DNA from: Helopsaltes ochotensis
Taxonomy: Eukaryota; Chordata; Aves; Passeriformes; Locustellidae
Assembly (NCBI GenBank): GCA_013400155.1
Contig: VXBM01000283.1
Span: forward strand, 351,012-415,011
Length of the DNA stretch: 64,000 nucleotides
Direction: 5' to 3'
A model generated the notes under the pieces. That model saw only the letters and a program-made list of their open reading frames with translations. It was not told where the DNA came from and made no database searches. Positions 33,262 to 46,900 of the stretch are shown here, one piece after another. Within the stretch, counting starts at the first letter, position 1; every line of letters begins with the position of its first letter. Both the position numbers and the translations under genes were made by a program.

Positions 33262-36200
33262 TGAAGTGTGTGAGAAACTCCATTACAGAAATGAAAACAC
33301 ATCAGAAGGCTGAAAATCCGGGCAACACAGTATCTCCATTGTAGGAAGGATAAAGAAAGTGTAGTTCCAGAAAGTCACCCTCTCCAAATAAATGCTGAGT
33401 TTTTGAGAAGTGTTTAAGAGCTCCTCTTAGAAATCTTAGTAATCATTCAGATTACTGTTCTTTGATTGATCTGTCACATCAAGAGTCTTACTTCTATGGG
33501 GCATATTCTGAGTCTGGTTCTTAAGCTACAGACACCATGAAAATGAACCCTAGAGAATATAATGAAGCTTTTCAACACTTCAAAATCCAAACTTGAAGTT
33601 AAGGAAAGAGAGAGGGTCATGCAGCATCGTCTCTGCATTTTGGCAGATGTGGCCCCTGCTGCTGTACCTGAATGCAGGTAGTATCATTAGGTGTATGTAG
33701 AGGCCTAATGCTGCTTTAACATGGTCACAGCATACCTGCCCCATATAATATCTCCCTGACAGAGTTTGTTACAGGTGAAGTGCAACATGGAGCTCAACTA
33801 AGCTGTGGAAGTCCTGAGCCTGAAGCAAAACAAATATTTCATTGGGGGTCAGAAGAGTGTTTGGTGTTTATACAGATAATGACAGAACCCATAGTGTTAT
33901 TCCTTATTTATAGAAAGGGCATAATCTCTCATTCTCATGGCATAAGGTAAATACCAGCAGGTTTTTTGAGATCAAAAAGGAACTGGGTTTGAGTTTTTTT
34001 GAAATGTGTGTGCTCTCATAGGAATATGGAAAGAGATTTTTGGGTTGCCTTTTTCCCAAGTGGCATTGCCCACTTTTTGCCAGGGGCCTATGTTAGAAGG
34101 AAGACACTCTCTGGCTTTGCAGTTTTCTAGTTTTTCTAATACTTTCTAATCTAGTATTTCTAATACTTACTCTGACTGGCAAATGAAGTTACGCCCATTT
34201 ATTGAAAAGTTGAAAGATCTTGGGGATTTTCATGTCCTCTTATAGTTGTTCAATCTGGAAGGCAAGTCCCTTCAGCCTCTCTCTGTCTTTCCTTTCATCT
34301 CATTGTCTGCACTGTTACTCATCCTGAACATTCAGTGGCCATTCACAAACCGGCAGCGCTTCACCTGTGACTCACATCTCAGTCACTTGTCCAGAAATGA
34401 AGCTGTCCCAGGGGCTGTGGAAAGGGCAGACAGCCCTGGGAGGATGAGTAAACCCCCTCCACGGAACTTTCTCCCCTGTGACTGGTGTGATGTGTACTTA
34501 AGGTCTGGCTTTAGGGAAGTCAGTCCAGAAACAAAACATAGCTCATGGAAGTGCCTATGATTCAAAGCTGGTGAGGTCTGTGTTGTTGTATGTAATTTGA
34601 GTCTGAGCCCACGGAAATTTGCCGTTTTAACCTAAGACGATTTCCAGTCCTCCTTTGTGTGCTGCAAGGACATTGAGACCAGACTGCATTGATTGTTATG
34701 TTGCAGATTGACACAGCTTCTCATGACTTGTAGGCAAATCCCTGTGCAGCCCAATGCAGTGAGACAGAGCAAGGAAAAACTGCTGTCACTAAAATCCAGA
34801 GGCAGAGAGAGGTTTCATTAAAGTGCTCTGAGGAGTTCTATCACTTAAGACTTGCTCAGGCAAGGCGTGATCTTTCTTTAAAATAACTAGGGTCTAAACT
34901 CATTCATCATGGCATACATTGTGGCAGTTTCCTCACCTGTCCCTGAGAATTTGAGCAATCACATTTTCTATGTCTGTTCTTCTAAATGCCTGCAAATGCT
35001 GTCTGGCTACAGAGTTAACCAACATAGTTTTTACACTGTAGAAACTAGAAAGTGCTGTCCTAGAAATATAATTTCTTGTCAAGACTGTATCTTCTTGTTT
35101 TCCTAATTGGAAAAAAAAAATGCATGCCCTTGCTTGCTTTTTGAGTATGGGGAATGTTTAGCAGAATTTGAATGGAAACCTAGGGGCAAAGATCAAGGTT
35201 ATATGAACTATTTAACTTAGTGCACAACTAAAGGAAAACAAGAGAAAATAATTATTAGCCATAGCAAAGATAAGCAACTCCCAGTAGATATACAGAGAAT
35301 TAAAAGCGAGTCTCATCTTAATAATTTAGGGTTCTTCGGTCCAAAGTGAATTATTAAAGATAAGAACCTGGGCATAGTACGAGACCGGTACTCTTAGGAG
35401 TAGATGTTCTTACAGATTAATAATTGATTAAAGACTGAAAATTTTTCCACTTGATTCTTTCCTTCACTGGAGAATTCTTCTGGGACATTGAACAGGCACT
35501 TAGATTCATCAGATCCTCAAGGGTATTTAAATGTCTCTGTCTGGATGCAGCCCAAATACAGAGCAACAGGCAAGCCTCTCTCCAAAGAACTTAAAACATG
35601 CCTGCTTAGCACCTTATGTAATACTATAGCACTTCAGAAACGAGACAGAGAGGGGTCTGGGCTAATAATGCTGAAATCTCTGAATAGACTTAATGTCTTT
35701 AGAGGCAGGAAGCAATTGGGAACAAAGCTCAGCAACTGGCTTCTTGCCTAAAAATGAGGCAGGAGCTGTATTTCCTTTGATTTGTATAATTGTCTAATAG
35801 TTTGAGCATTTACCTAAGAACGGATCTATATGCATCACTTCCTATCTCAGGGCAAAGGGATTTACTCCTGCACATCCCACTCGTCCTGAAAGGGGAATCT
35901 AACCTCCAGGTTTTGTTTGGTTAATGTACAGGGAGGGATGTAAACAGGGAGCTGGAAGGAGAGGGAAAAAAGCAAAGACCATAGGTGCAAAGCAAGGTGG
36001 TGCCTGCTGCCTGGAACAGTGCTGCTTCTGTGTTTGACTATCTACGATTAAGCAAGTTAAGCACATACACCTGTGTGAAGAGTGACAGCTCAGAATGAAC
36101 CCCCTAGGACTTGAAATGTTGGCACTGCCAGGTTGTCATGAGTCTCCCTTTTTGCTCAGCCTCCTTCTCCACGGCTCCTGCCAGCTGCACAACCATCTGA

Positions 36201-36264
36201 TTTCACCCCACAACCTAAACAGGGATAGTTCAGGGAGTATGTGGATGGAAGTACATGCCTAGGT
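33262..36264. other. Non-coding DNA with minor repeats
   Basis: A TTTCTAATACTT-type phrase recurs at about 34135-34167. CCCAGGGGCTGT near 34409 and ACAGCCCTGGG near 34430-34441 can pair imperfectly. CpGs are slightly denser at 35305-35390. No element or gene is recognised. Confidence 0.4.
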
Positions 36265-36345
36265 AGTGGGAGAGTATTTGAATCTGCAGCAGAAGATCTG
36301 AATCTGGATTCCCTGTTAGGTACTCTAGCCACTATGATCTTGCAA
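36265..36345 (+). mobile_element. Possible MIR tail
   Basis: GCAGAAGATCTGAATCTGGATTCCCTG followed by GTACTCTAGCCACTATGATC resembles the MIR 3' part ('gcagagctgggattcgaacccaggtct ... gctctttccactaggccac'). This is a short, diverged match. Confidence 0.33.
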
Positions 36346-38946
36346 ACTGAGTGACTAGTCTGTTGCTCAGATGGATGTTTTCCAGGTCAGGCTTCATGCT
36401 CTGGATCAGGAATTGTATGGAGGAACCTGCATGCCAGAGAGATTACAATCCTGACCTAGCTTCAGAAGTTTTTAGTAACCCGCTCCCAGAACATACTGTG
36501 AGCTTCCTGGACCACCAACAATCTTCTCTGGCTCTGTACTGCCTCTGTGTTAAATTTAATGGCACTGATTGAGTCAGGAACATACCTCAATGCTTGTTGG
36601 GGGTAACTACAGTGCCAGCCCTGCTGCCAACCTTCACTTTCTCAGCTGCCTCATTTAATCCTGCACAAGTAAATCTTTCAACTTTATATTTTTAAATGTC
36701 TTGGCAAATCCAATTTCTGCTGTAAAAGTGGCAAAAACATTTATTTTTTTAATCCCTCTTTCATGGTGCCAAGATGTTGAACGAGCACGTAGATTCACGT
36801 CCTTCAATCAGCAAAAGAAAAATGCATTTCCTACTGATGTAAACCTTTGCTCGGTTTCACAAGCCCATACATGTAAGCAGTGATTAATTCTCTTTGTCAA
36901 GGTTGCAGTTTTCACAGGTTATTATAGTTCTAGCATGGCCAGCATAGAATTAACTTCCATAGCCTCTGGCTTTAATTCAGATATAAAAGGGATTAATATG
37001 AAGGAAAAATCTCTAGCAGACACCACCCCATTTAGTTTTCCCAGCTACAGCTGCATCTCTAAGAAGTAATTAATTATAAACCAGACTGGAGCTGATGACA
37101 CTAGGTATCATAGAGAAAATTGTATTGCTTTATGTGGAAGGACATGTTGTCCAGTTCAGGCAGCTTTTCAAAACAAGATTCTCATGGGCTTATGATTTCA
37201 GATCAATATTTCATATTACTAACACTCTAATTTGCTGGAAAATTGTTTCTTTCTTGGCTGTTTGCTCTCAGTTTTCAGTGGGCTAATGCAACATTTTAGG
37301 AAGAATTTCTAGCAGTGATAACTTGTACAGTCTTGCATGTAGTTAGTTACACTAAAAAACTCAGTTGTATCTACAAAGATGCTAGAACTTCACATGGTGC
37401 AAATACTACTCCTGACCAGAAAGAACCTTCATTCTTCTTTTCACATGATGAATTCCAAAGTCCCCACAATATTGTAAATAATTGTACATATTCTTCAGGC
37501 ATTATATTGAAATATCTTTATTTGCTTTGGTAACAGATACTGTCTTTTCCAGTTGTTGCTCTCAAAACCCAAAGCAAGCCTTTTGTGTCTATATAAAGGA
37601 CACCAACAATTTGTTTCTTGCTACAGGCAGGGGACAGGCATTAGAAGAACAAACCTGGCAGATACAGCCCTTGCTTTAAAGGTAACAACATTTGAGTGTT
37701 TACAAAGCTCAAATTTAGGGGTGACACCCACTGAAAGATTTTAGCAGACTGCATAAATCCAAATTATCCCCCAGGCCATAGAGCTGCATAGTATATAGTA
37801 CAGATAGCATTTGAACATCAAAGAGGTGTGAAAATAACTTTGCTTAGAATTTTTAGGAAGGATCTGAAGGATGTCCCTTGATTTGTGCCTTCTTGCATCG
37901 TTCACATGCAATTTTTACTCATCAAATAGTCTGTTCATTTTGTATTATAATATCAATTTAAGACTTTTGTGTAGTCACAGATTATATAGGATAATAGAAA
38001 TGCATCCTGCATCCATAAATAAATAGACAGACAGATAAATAAATTTAAAAATGAATAAAACCCACTTGTTCTAGCCCAGGCAGGAAATCATGGCCATGAA
38101 GCTTGATGATCAATGGAAGCCTTTCCCATTTTTCCTTCTCTCTTACATGGGATAAATGTCAGATTATTTATTGACAGGACACATCGAGTTGATTTCACAC
38201 AAGACCTGCATGAAATGACATGAGAAACAACATGAGAGACGTAGCCAATGATAAGTGGTTCCTACCACTGTGGATTTTGGTGCAGAAAGATGGAGGAGAG
38301 GTGAGGGAACTAGGGCATAGCATCTTTTGAGGGTACAATAGAGATCCATACAATGTAAGCCAGAGCATTTCTTCTCTCTAAGTACATCAAAGTTCAATTA
38401 GGTGTCTATTTTTCCTGAGGGGCCTTCGGGTTGTGCAGTCAGTGTTAACATAGAAGCAACTGACAATAAGAAAGGTCACACTATTAAAGTTAAAATACAT
38501 GGATTTGTGGAGCAGATACAGAAGGTTAAATACAGTGATCTGAAGCACCTTGCAAAAAAAAAAAAGACAATTTAGAGAAAAAGATATTTTTCTTCTTTAA
38601 TAAAGGATTTGTTTAATGTTTTATGGCAGATAAGGGATTAGATAGAAGTTACTTAAACAACCCATTGTTTTTTGGAAGATGTAAAAATCTCTAAATGTAT
38701 ATAATTTACAGGTTTCTACAGCCCTGCTTTAGTGTACGAGCTGGCTGGTTCTGCACCTGCTGTTCTGGAAATTATCTACAATGGAACTGCTTGGGTCTTT
38801 ATATGTGTCAACAGATAAAATATCCTGTGTGGTGCCAGCTGAGAGAAAATTATTCTTGTCTTCCTTTGGCATGTGCAGACAAGAAATGAGAAAACTAAGT
38901 TTGTAAAATGAAAAAAATAAATTCATATTTTCTCTTTCTTTGTAAC
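36346..38946. other. AT-rich non-coding DNA
   Basis: A low-complexity stretch of ATAA and ACAG units lies at 38015-38060, and an A12 run at 38554-38565. A 57-codon frame without ATG (38402-38575) reads through the A run as lysines. It is noted but not called. Confidence 0.45.
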
Positions 38947-38988
38947 ATGTCAATATATTGCAGGATGATGTCAATATGTTTCAGGATG
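38947..38988. repeat. Two tandem 21-bp units
   Basis: ATGTCAATATATTGCAGGATG (38947-38967) is directly followed by ATGTCAATATGTTTCAGGATG (38968-38988), 19 of 21 identical. This is a simple local tandem duplication. Confidence 0.88.
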
Positions 38989-39349
38989 AGCATTAGCTCT
39001 TACTGTAAGCTTAGCTGACCTGTGGAAAGGGAGAAAAGGTGGTAGTATCACAAGGGAAGAAGCCTGCTTTCATGCACCATCTCTAGTCAAACATGCGGAT
39101 TGAAAGCCAAAACACACGAATGGCATTCTTGCCCCAAAGGTGAATGCTCTGGAGGAAACACAGGAGCATAAAGCTGATTCATAGTTCAAGCTGGCTAACC
39201 AGTTCCCAACGAGCAGCTTTGTACATAAAAGCAGTGTTTGAGGTCTGTGAGCAGCCTGAGCCATTTAGGAATTTCTGTACTGGCATCTCTGGGATGAAGG
39301 TACAGGAGAAGAGAAGGGAGAGCTGGTTCCCTGCCACCCCCAGCCTCAC

Positions 39350-39531
39350 TGTGTGGTTGGATGTATAAGCTGCAGGTGTGTGCTAGCAAACTCTGAAGGA
39401 GGAGAACAGAGAAGAGCCATGCTTGTAATCAGAGAGCTTTTGTACCCTCAATAAAGCAACCCCTTGGCTGTAAATGGCCTAGCTGTTTCCTCTTTGAGAG
39501 CTGGCCATTGCTGCTGAGCTAAGGTACTTGA
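39350..39531 (+). mobile_element. LTR-like promoter/poly(A) block
   Basis: A TATA-like GTATAAGC (39363-39370) precedes AATAAAGC (39450-39457). A U5-like tail runs to TACTTGACA at about 39531. The arrangement matches an LTR R/U5, but neither a left boundary nor a target duplication was found. Confidence 0.35.
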
Positions 39532-42500
39532 CAGCACTCTCTCTGTGCCCGTATCCTGCAGTCCTAACATCCCTGGTATTAAAATTTGTGTGTTTCTAGG
39601 ACACTAAAGATTCATCACTTTAGTGAATTGATTTCCCATCCAATTGTGTTGCCAAGGACCACAACCTTTAATGTGGAAGGCCTGCATAACACACAGGCAA
39701 AGTGAGCTAGCCAGTGACCAGCTGTGGGTGAACCACAATATTTAGGAAAAAAGGATGTCTGAGCAAATGCTTGTTTTCAGGACTTCCTTAGTTACTATAA
39801 TGGACATTCTGTTTGATCTACATACCTAACATTTGCACTCCTGATGCCCTCCTTACTGTATATGAACCTTGCTGAGGGGTTTATCCATCATGTACATCTG
39901 AAGGTGACTGACATGAGACACATAGGCAGCATAAGTTAATTCTGTCCTGCCTGAATTAATTGCTCCAAATATCCAATGCCGCCTTCTTTACTGCAGGTTA
40001 ATGCATAGACAACTGCAGAAAGGGTGAAGTTATTCCTTTTCTGCATCCTTAAGTACTTCAACCAGTTTCTGAAGAGACAGGATCTTCCTCTTGAGAAGGA
40101 AGATATTTGTGCATGTCAAAGATTTTTTTAGGGATGGCAATATATTCTCAGAAGTAACAAAGCAATATAATGATAGACTGGATTTCTGTGTGGCTTTTTA
40201 ATTTCAGATCTGAGTGGCATGTATCCATTTTAATTAGCATAGAAAATCTTTCTTAGACAAACATACCCCATTGATTCTTCGTGGCAAGTTGCTTTTATAG
40301 CTTGATAAGTGCAGTGCCCTTGGTCTCCACCAGTGATCTCCGGCAGCACAGTAAGACTGTCTAACTACTCCTGCTGTGCCATTTCAGGATGAAAAGCAAG
40401 GACACCACAGAAAGCTGAGCTTTCTGTAGCTGTGGCCCTCGAGGAACTGGTTCACAACTAACCAGTGAATGGTTGTCAGGTCAGCTGTCATTGGGCTTGG
40501 TGACACTTTTGCTACTGAGCTCGGTGAGCACACATGTAACCTAGGAGTGAAGTACAATGACTGGTATTCATTTAAATTTCATGTGTCACAGTGCCTTTTG
40601 TGATCAGCCTGTTCTATTTCCAGAATTTATTGTCTCACTAATATACCAAGATGCAACAGAAAATGTAAGGTGACATTGATTGCTAAAATGCATTCATTTA
40701 CCATAAATTGTATTGAGATTGCCAATAAATTACTTGGCTTTTCTAGATAACTAAAAAATGGGTCTTAAAATTTCGTTAATTGATTTTTAGTGAGTGACAG
40801 ATAACAGAGTTTCATGTTCTAAGGATATGCTGGATGAAAACTCCTGAAGTAATCAGTACATCTGATCTACAAGAGTGAGGGTATTTGTATCTCCAGTTTA
40901 ATAAGTGCCTTGGAAAGTGGAATATGGCAAAGGAGCATGGGAACTGCCCCTTGGTGGTGCTATGGAACACTCAGGTCCATTGCCTTACTGGTGCCTCTTC
41001 CCCACATACTGACAGCCTGTCGCATTGTGCCTGAGCACATCCTCACAAACGCAGGGAGGCAGGGAAGTACTGCCTGCTGCTTTTTCCTAAGGGGAAGCAC
41101 AGTGTCTGACTAGTCCAAGAACACAGAGAGACTGAACAGAGGGCCAACAAATAGAGTGCAAGTCCTTTAAGCTGGAATCCTATGCTGAAAAATGCCGGTA
41201 TCAAACTTGCTCTCCATCATCTCATACAAAATCATTGTATTTTAAATCAGAGCATTCCTTTCCCCACCATCTGTCAGAACTTTTCTCTTCTTGCTGTAGC
41301 ATTTCTGGGCAAGAGAAAAAAGGGCAAGGACTTGCATTTATGTTGGCATAATACAAAACATTAACACAATCTCTGCACTTGGCCAAGACCCTGATGTCCT
41401 CACTGAAGCAGGATCCTTTGGTTTGTGCTTTCCTGGATTTTTGTCCTGCACCTTGAAACCAGTTCAGCAGGACCTTTAGCCAGGCTCTGCTTCTCCAATG
41501 ACAACCTTCAAAGGATTGCTGTAAGGTACTTAATAGTAATCACCTTGCCTTAATAGCTTGTCTTTCTCTGCAGATTACTATTAAACTTTGAGACTCTAAT
41601 CACTCAGTAGTAGTTCATAGTAATAACAGAATACAATTATCCAGAGAAATGCATGTGCTTCTCTGTGAGCTCTTGCTCCTGCATGTGTGATTGCTGGTTT
41701 CAGCCTATAACCTGGTACATAGACTTTATGAAAATGTTTGCTATGTTGCTTCTTTTATAGTGCCAAACATCCTGTTTAGCGTTTTTATAGGGCTAAACAT
41801 CCATACTCCTGTGCTGGTTGTTCATGTCGTGCTCAGAACTAGGAGAAAGTTTGGCCATGCTGTTGTCACTAATGTTAGTGAGGCCAAGCTACAGGTGCTC
41901 AGGGAGCCCCTCACTGTCAGAGCAGAGCAGATAGCTGGGCATCATAGCCCAGATAGCTGGAAAGGGTAGGAATCGTAGGAAGAGCAATAGCCACCGGACT
42001 GGATTCCATTGTTACTGATCTGTTTAAAGCCAAATCTGCCCCACAGAACCCCATGCTTTCTAAGAAAAAGATATTTGAGAGCTCTGTTTCTCTGCTAGGC
42101 TTGAGGCTTGGGGTCCATGGAGTTTGACTTCTATCATCAGGAGGGAGAGGTGGAATGGTGACACACTTCAGTCTCTATTCAGCAACATATAAAGGAGTAA
42201 CTGTACCTGTACAAAACAAAGCACTGAGCAGAGCAAAGACGCGGGTCTTTACAACACAAAATACCATTATTCATCTTTTTGCAATGACATTGCTGTTTGA
42301 GATAAGCACGCATGCCTAGGACAAGATGTGAGTGCTTTTGGATCAAAAGAATTCATAGTGACAACTGATGCAATACTCGGGGCTGGAGGTAAGCTTCTAC
42401 ATGCTGGAGCACTAACAAAGACATGGTTCAACATGTGCTGTATAAACCAGGCGTGTGAAATAACTCAGACAATAACTTACCTCTGTGGCAATAAACTTGA

Positions 42501-43570
42501 TCAAAATAGAAAAGGGCATTACAATAAACCAATTCAAAAGAACGATGGAACAGCTTCTCTGCGGCATTAGCTTTGGGCAAAGGAAGAGTGCTCTCTATGA
42601 GTTACAGCTGTGTGCAGGGCTGTTCCCCATTATCTGTTTTGAGTACCTTGTAATTGTAATCTAAAGAAAGTGCTGTCTTTTCAAAGAAGCTGAGGCAGTG
42701 AGTCTCAGGGCATCCCCACAGCATCACTTGTGTTTCTAATCATCCACCCTAAAGAACCTGTAGTGTCAGGTATTCTTCATACACCCACCATACCCACAGC
42801 TGAAGGGAAATTGCAAAATTGCTGGGGAGAAGGAGGAAGCATCTGTATCTGTGATTGCAGTGTCAAACTGGCAGTGTTACAACCTAAGTGGACAGGTTAG
42901 CTTTGGGCTAGAGTGGAAGTGAGGAATTAACCTAGACCACAGAGGGATGTAGTGTCATGAGATCTGCTTGGTCTTTGTCTGATTTTCTTTTTGGCACTCT
43001 CTTCAAGCTGAGAAGTACTACAGAGTCTTTATTATTTGGCCACCTAAACCACAGGTGGCTCCAGCTTTCTGATGCTCTCTAGAACTAGTTGGAATATGCA
43101 TGAGGCAGAACAATTAAGCAAGCTGCTTCTCGTGAATTTAAATGCCTTGCTTGAAAACTGAGTTTGGTTTGGGGCTCGTGCCCATCTGCCTTCAGAGACG
43201 AGGCACATGAAAGGGATGCAATACGACTCATGAAATCCGCATGGACCAAAGTGAGGCATATATTCCCAAGAATTAAGATCCAGTGCTGTGGGGACGTGAG
43301 CTCTGTTGTAACTTTGAAATGAGAAGACTATAGGTGAGCGTGAGGTTTTCTCAAGTAAAATGTAAAAAGCAATCTATAAGGAAAACAAAAGTTGATCAGG
43401 AACTTGTATTATCCATAGTTTCAGTTTTACTGCACCCAGCTTTGTGCCACTGGAGGGAAAGAACACACAGACACTGGAAGGATACAGGAGAAAAGAGCGT
43501 CTCTTTTCAGGTCCAGATCTGTTCCCCATCTTCCAGGTGGCTGTTTTATAGCTATTCTGCATTGTTTACT
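39532..43570. other. Non-coding DNA, nothing recognised
   Basis: The stretch is mixed-composition DNA. The TATA-like CATATAAAGG near 42187 has no downstream exon or poly(A) context that I can support. Scattered open frames reach 104 codons at most. Confidence 0.45.
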
Positions 43571-43620
43571 TTGATGCCCAGTGTACTTTGTCACTCAAAT
43601 ATGCCTTTTCAAAAGACATT

Positions 43621-43825
43621 TGCCCCGGAGACTTGCAGGCAACGCCTCTGCAGTACTCCAAGCATCCTTAACCCTGGCAAAGCTACGCGAACAGGAATCA
43701 CCAGCCAACTTCGTCCCAGCTGTGCATTTATTTTGGCTGCAAGGGTCAACAGCACAAAATTGAATTCGGCGGTGCAGCAAAGGAAAGTATATGATGGCTC
43801 TATTTAATCTCATAACTCATGTTTG
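43621..43825 (-). mobile_element. LTR-like block, minus strand
   Basis: On the minus strand a TATA-like ATTAAATAG (complement of 43800-43808) is followed about 70 bases later by AATAAA (complement of 43727-43732). A CpG-bearing tail (TTCGCGTAGC) then runs to a CTCCGGGGCA end at 43621. CpG density exceeds that of the flanks. No target duplication was found. The 157-codon plus-strand frame (43334-43807) runs antisense through it and beyond and has no family features. Confidence 0.38.
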
Positions 43826-43963
43826 GTACCTATTCTCTCAGGGAAGTTGCCCTGCAAAGCATGCAGAAAATTTTATGGTATTTCTATTTCTTCATAAGAA
43901 GGAAGTTTGGTAAAGTGTCTACACTGCCTAGGTGACAACTGCTTTTGTGGTTAACAGAAATTG

Positions 43964-43990
43964 ATTTTTTTTGTGTGTGTGTGTGTGTGT
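43964..43990. repeat. T tract plus (TG)9 microsatellite
   Basis: A run of T continues into nine TG dinucleotides ending at 43990. Confidence 0.88.
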
Positions 43991-46900
43991 AATTAGCATT
44001 TGATGCTGGTCAATTCACTTCATTGAGTATGTTTGATTTTCCCAGCAATGAGTTGACTTCAGTTAGAAGGTTGGCCCCTCTTGGTTGGATACTGCCAAGT
44101 GTATGTCCCTCTTTGTGTACAAGCTCCTGAGGGTGAAAAGAATTGAAAGCTGTAGTTTACAAGAGGGGGATATACTTATTGAAAGGGTAGAAAACAGAAT
44201 TTAACCTTTCTAGCAAGATTTGTTTGAATGTTACAGAGAATATCAAACTCTTCTGAGCAGAGGTTTATTTGGTTACATCTAGTATAGGAAACTGAGAGGA
44301 AGAAAATGCTACCACACTGCTGAATGCATCTAAACTAACCACATGATCACCAAGGAAATAAAACAATCTTCCAGGAAAAAAAAGATTAAAAGGCTCCTGA
44401 GTCAGTGGCGAGCTTCTGCTGTGGTATCTGTATGAACTGGGGAGAATCAGTTAATAACTGGGAGGCTGCTATTGCACTAAAGTCTGCACTGAGCAATTTT
44501 ACACGTAGGCAAGTGATCCCAAATGAATTGTGTTTTGAAACAAATGTACTGTTTCAAACAGGATTCTCACTATTCATTAAATAGGACTTGATAGCAAAAA
44601 ACCAGAAGATAAAAATCTCAAAAGTCAAAATGTGTTTTCAGTTTATTCAAAATTAAAATGTTGAACCATTTCTTTCAAAATTTCTCAAGAAAATTACCCA
44701 GAAAAGCAACAAAATATTTCCTTCTAACTCACATGCTAACAGAGGAATTTATTTTCCTTATTTTTCTTTTAACAAAGGGCAAGTCACTGAAAGTTTGCAT
44801 TAAAATGAAGATTCCATTTCTTTGCATAGCTTTAGTTGGGGTTACATTCTGAGTGGAGATTATATCCTACAAGAACCTGAGGATCAGCAACTGGCAAAAT
44901 CTATTGCACATGCTATTGGGTGTGGTATTTACCATGAAGTAACCAAAATTATAAGGAGGTGTCAACAGCAAGTTTTTCTTCTTTCCATGGAAATATGTGC
45001 CCTTATTTTCCAATAGATATGCATTGTTACTGCTCTTGGCAAGGGAGATGGCATTGATATAAGCAAAATTAATTTACTCATCAACTCATAAATAAGGTAA
45101 ATAAGATGCTGACTAAACCTGTAGTCAGGCGGCAAAACCTTTTGTGCAGGTTTCCGGGATGGAACTGGAGGTCATAGCACTGGGACTGGCAGCTAGGTAG
45201 GGTGGTTGAAGAGGTCTTTACCCTCTCCCTGCAGAGCAACTGGAGTCCAAGGAAGACTGCTGCTTATCCACGTCTCCCTACAGGAAGGGAGGCTTGATGA
45301 TTTGCCAGCACTTGAGTGGAGCAGGTGTGTGTAAGAGTTTGTTGCTTTATTTGTCTTGGAATGCAGAGATGCTAGAAATACCCAAACTTTCATGTGCCTC
45401 GGCCAGATTAGAGTGTCGTTCCTCTGGGAAAATGTCTGAGCCTCTCAAGGTTTGCTGTAGGCCTGGATAAACTATGTTTTCTTGCCAAGAGCAGTTGGAA
45501 AGGGGGAAAGCATGGTTAGACAATACCTTAGAAAAGGTGTGTACCTAAGACAAAGTAAAAAAAGTAAGGAGGGCAATACCTAAGACATGGGCCTGTCTCA
45601 TCATGTTATTCTTGTTCAAAAATGCCATTTTGTTCTTACTTTTTTAGAAGCTTGAGGGTTTTTTCAGTAGGCTGCTGTACCCAAAGTTATTCCACAGGAG
45701 CGTATTCCTAATTATACTTCCCAGTATGTAATCCATGCCAATAGGAGAAGCTGGAAGCTGAAAGTCTGGCAAATGACAGTCTGGTCAATTAAGCTAAAGG
45801 AGACATAGAATATTGTTTTCCTGTAATTCCATTACTTATTCAGTCATCAAAGTGGGATTCTATTTTCACTCAAAATGTAAAGATTTGCTGATGCATCCAA
45901 AACACAGGATTTCAACAGGAGCACTTAAAAATATTTGTAACGTAAATATGTAAGAAGCATAAGCATATTTCTGGCAGGTCAGCTGCCAGCTTTGTGCCCT
46001 ATTTTCTATTTTAGTTCCTTCACCCAGAAATAACAATTGTAAAAGAAGACTTGAAGTGAATCCAAATGTAATATACTTTCTTCAAAATCTGTGCTTACAT
46101 AGCTATATAAGCCAGGAATATCTAGTGGAGCTTAGCTTTTTACCAAATATGCAACATCTATGGCATTTATAGTTACACAGGACAAAGTTAGAAATATTGT
46201 GGTAATAAGGCAACCGTGCATCATTTCTCCTTCTTGTGGGATAGGAATCAAAATATTTAATTCAATTTGAAGATATCTAAGCAATCCTGTGTGTAGTAAG
46301 CCACATGTTCTCAAGCCCAAGTGGTGCCACTTTCCCATAATCAAAGTTGCTTAAGATACTGTGTTTGTTGTGTGTGTTCATGATTGGGAGTCAATAGGAC
46401 ACAGCATTTAAACTGTTCTCTTTCCTTAGCAATGGTGGATAGAGTTTCTGTCCCCCTCTTATATGTACATGTGGGCTTGGAGGAATGTCCTTTCCTTCAG
46501 CTCTTCTGAAGAGTGAGGTGAGAGAGGCAGAAAAAGAACAAACAAGTAGATAGCATACCTCAAAGAATTCAAGTAACCATCCATCTTTTCTTTCCCTGGG
46601 AGATGACCCACATATCTGCATGCTTCAGAGTACTTGAGACAATATGCCATACTCAGTATTACCAAGAGGTGACTTGTAAAGCCTGTCATGAAAAAAGTGA
46701 GCTCTGCTAATTGAGTACTCTTCCTAAATATCTCTGTCTAGTATTGAATGAAGAAACTGAAAAAAAATCAGTCAGGCATCAAAGCAGATAGTGTCCCTTG
46801 CTAATGGAAGTTACTCATGCAGACCATAAGGATTGGGATGAAAAAACAGCAAATAGTCCTGAAGAAGAGCAGTGCCATGCAGAAAAAGCTGCCATGGACA

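Noticed and set aside
38402..38575. 57-codon frame without ATG, rich in Lys and Val, with a protein-like look.
   Set aside because: Frames of this length are common by chance here, and its lysine-rich end is just the A12 run at 38554-38565. There is no known family match.
43334..43807. 157-codon open frame, plus strand.
   Set aside because: No family motif. It runs antisense through an LTR-like block and has no supported promoter or splice sites.
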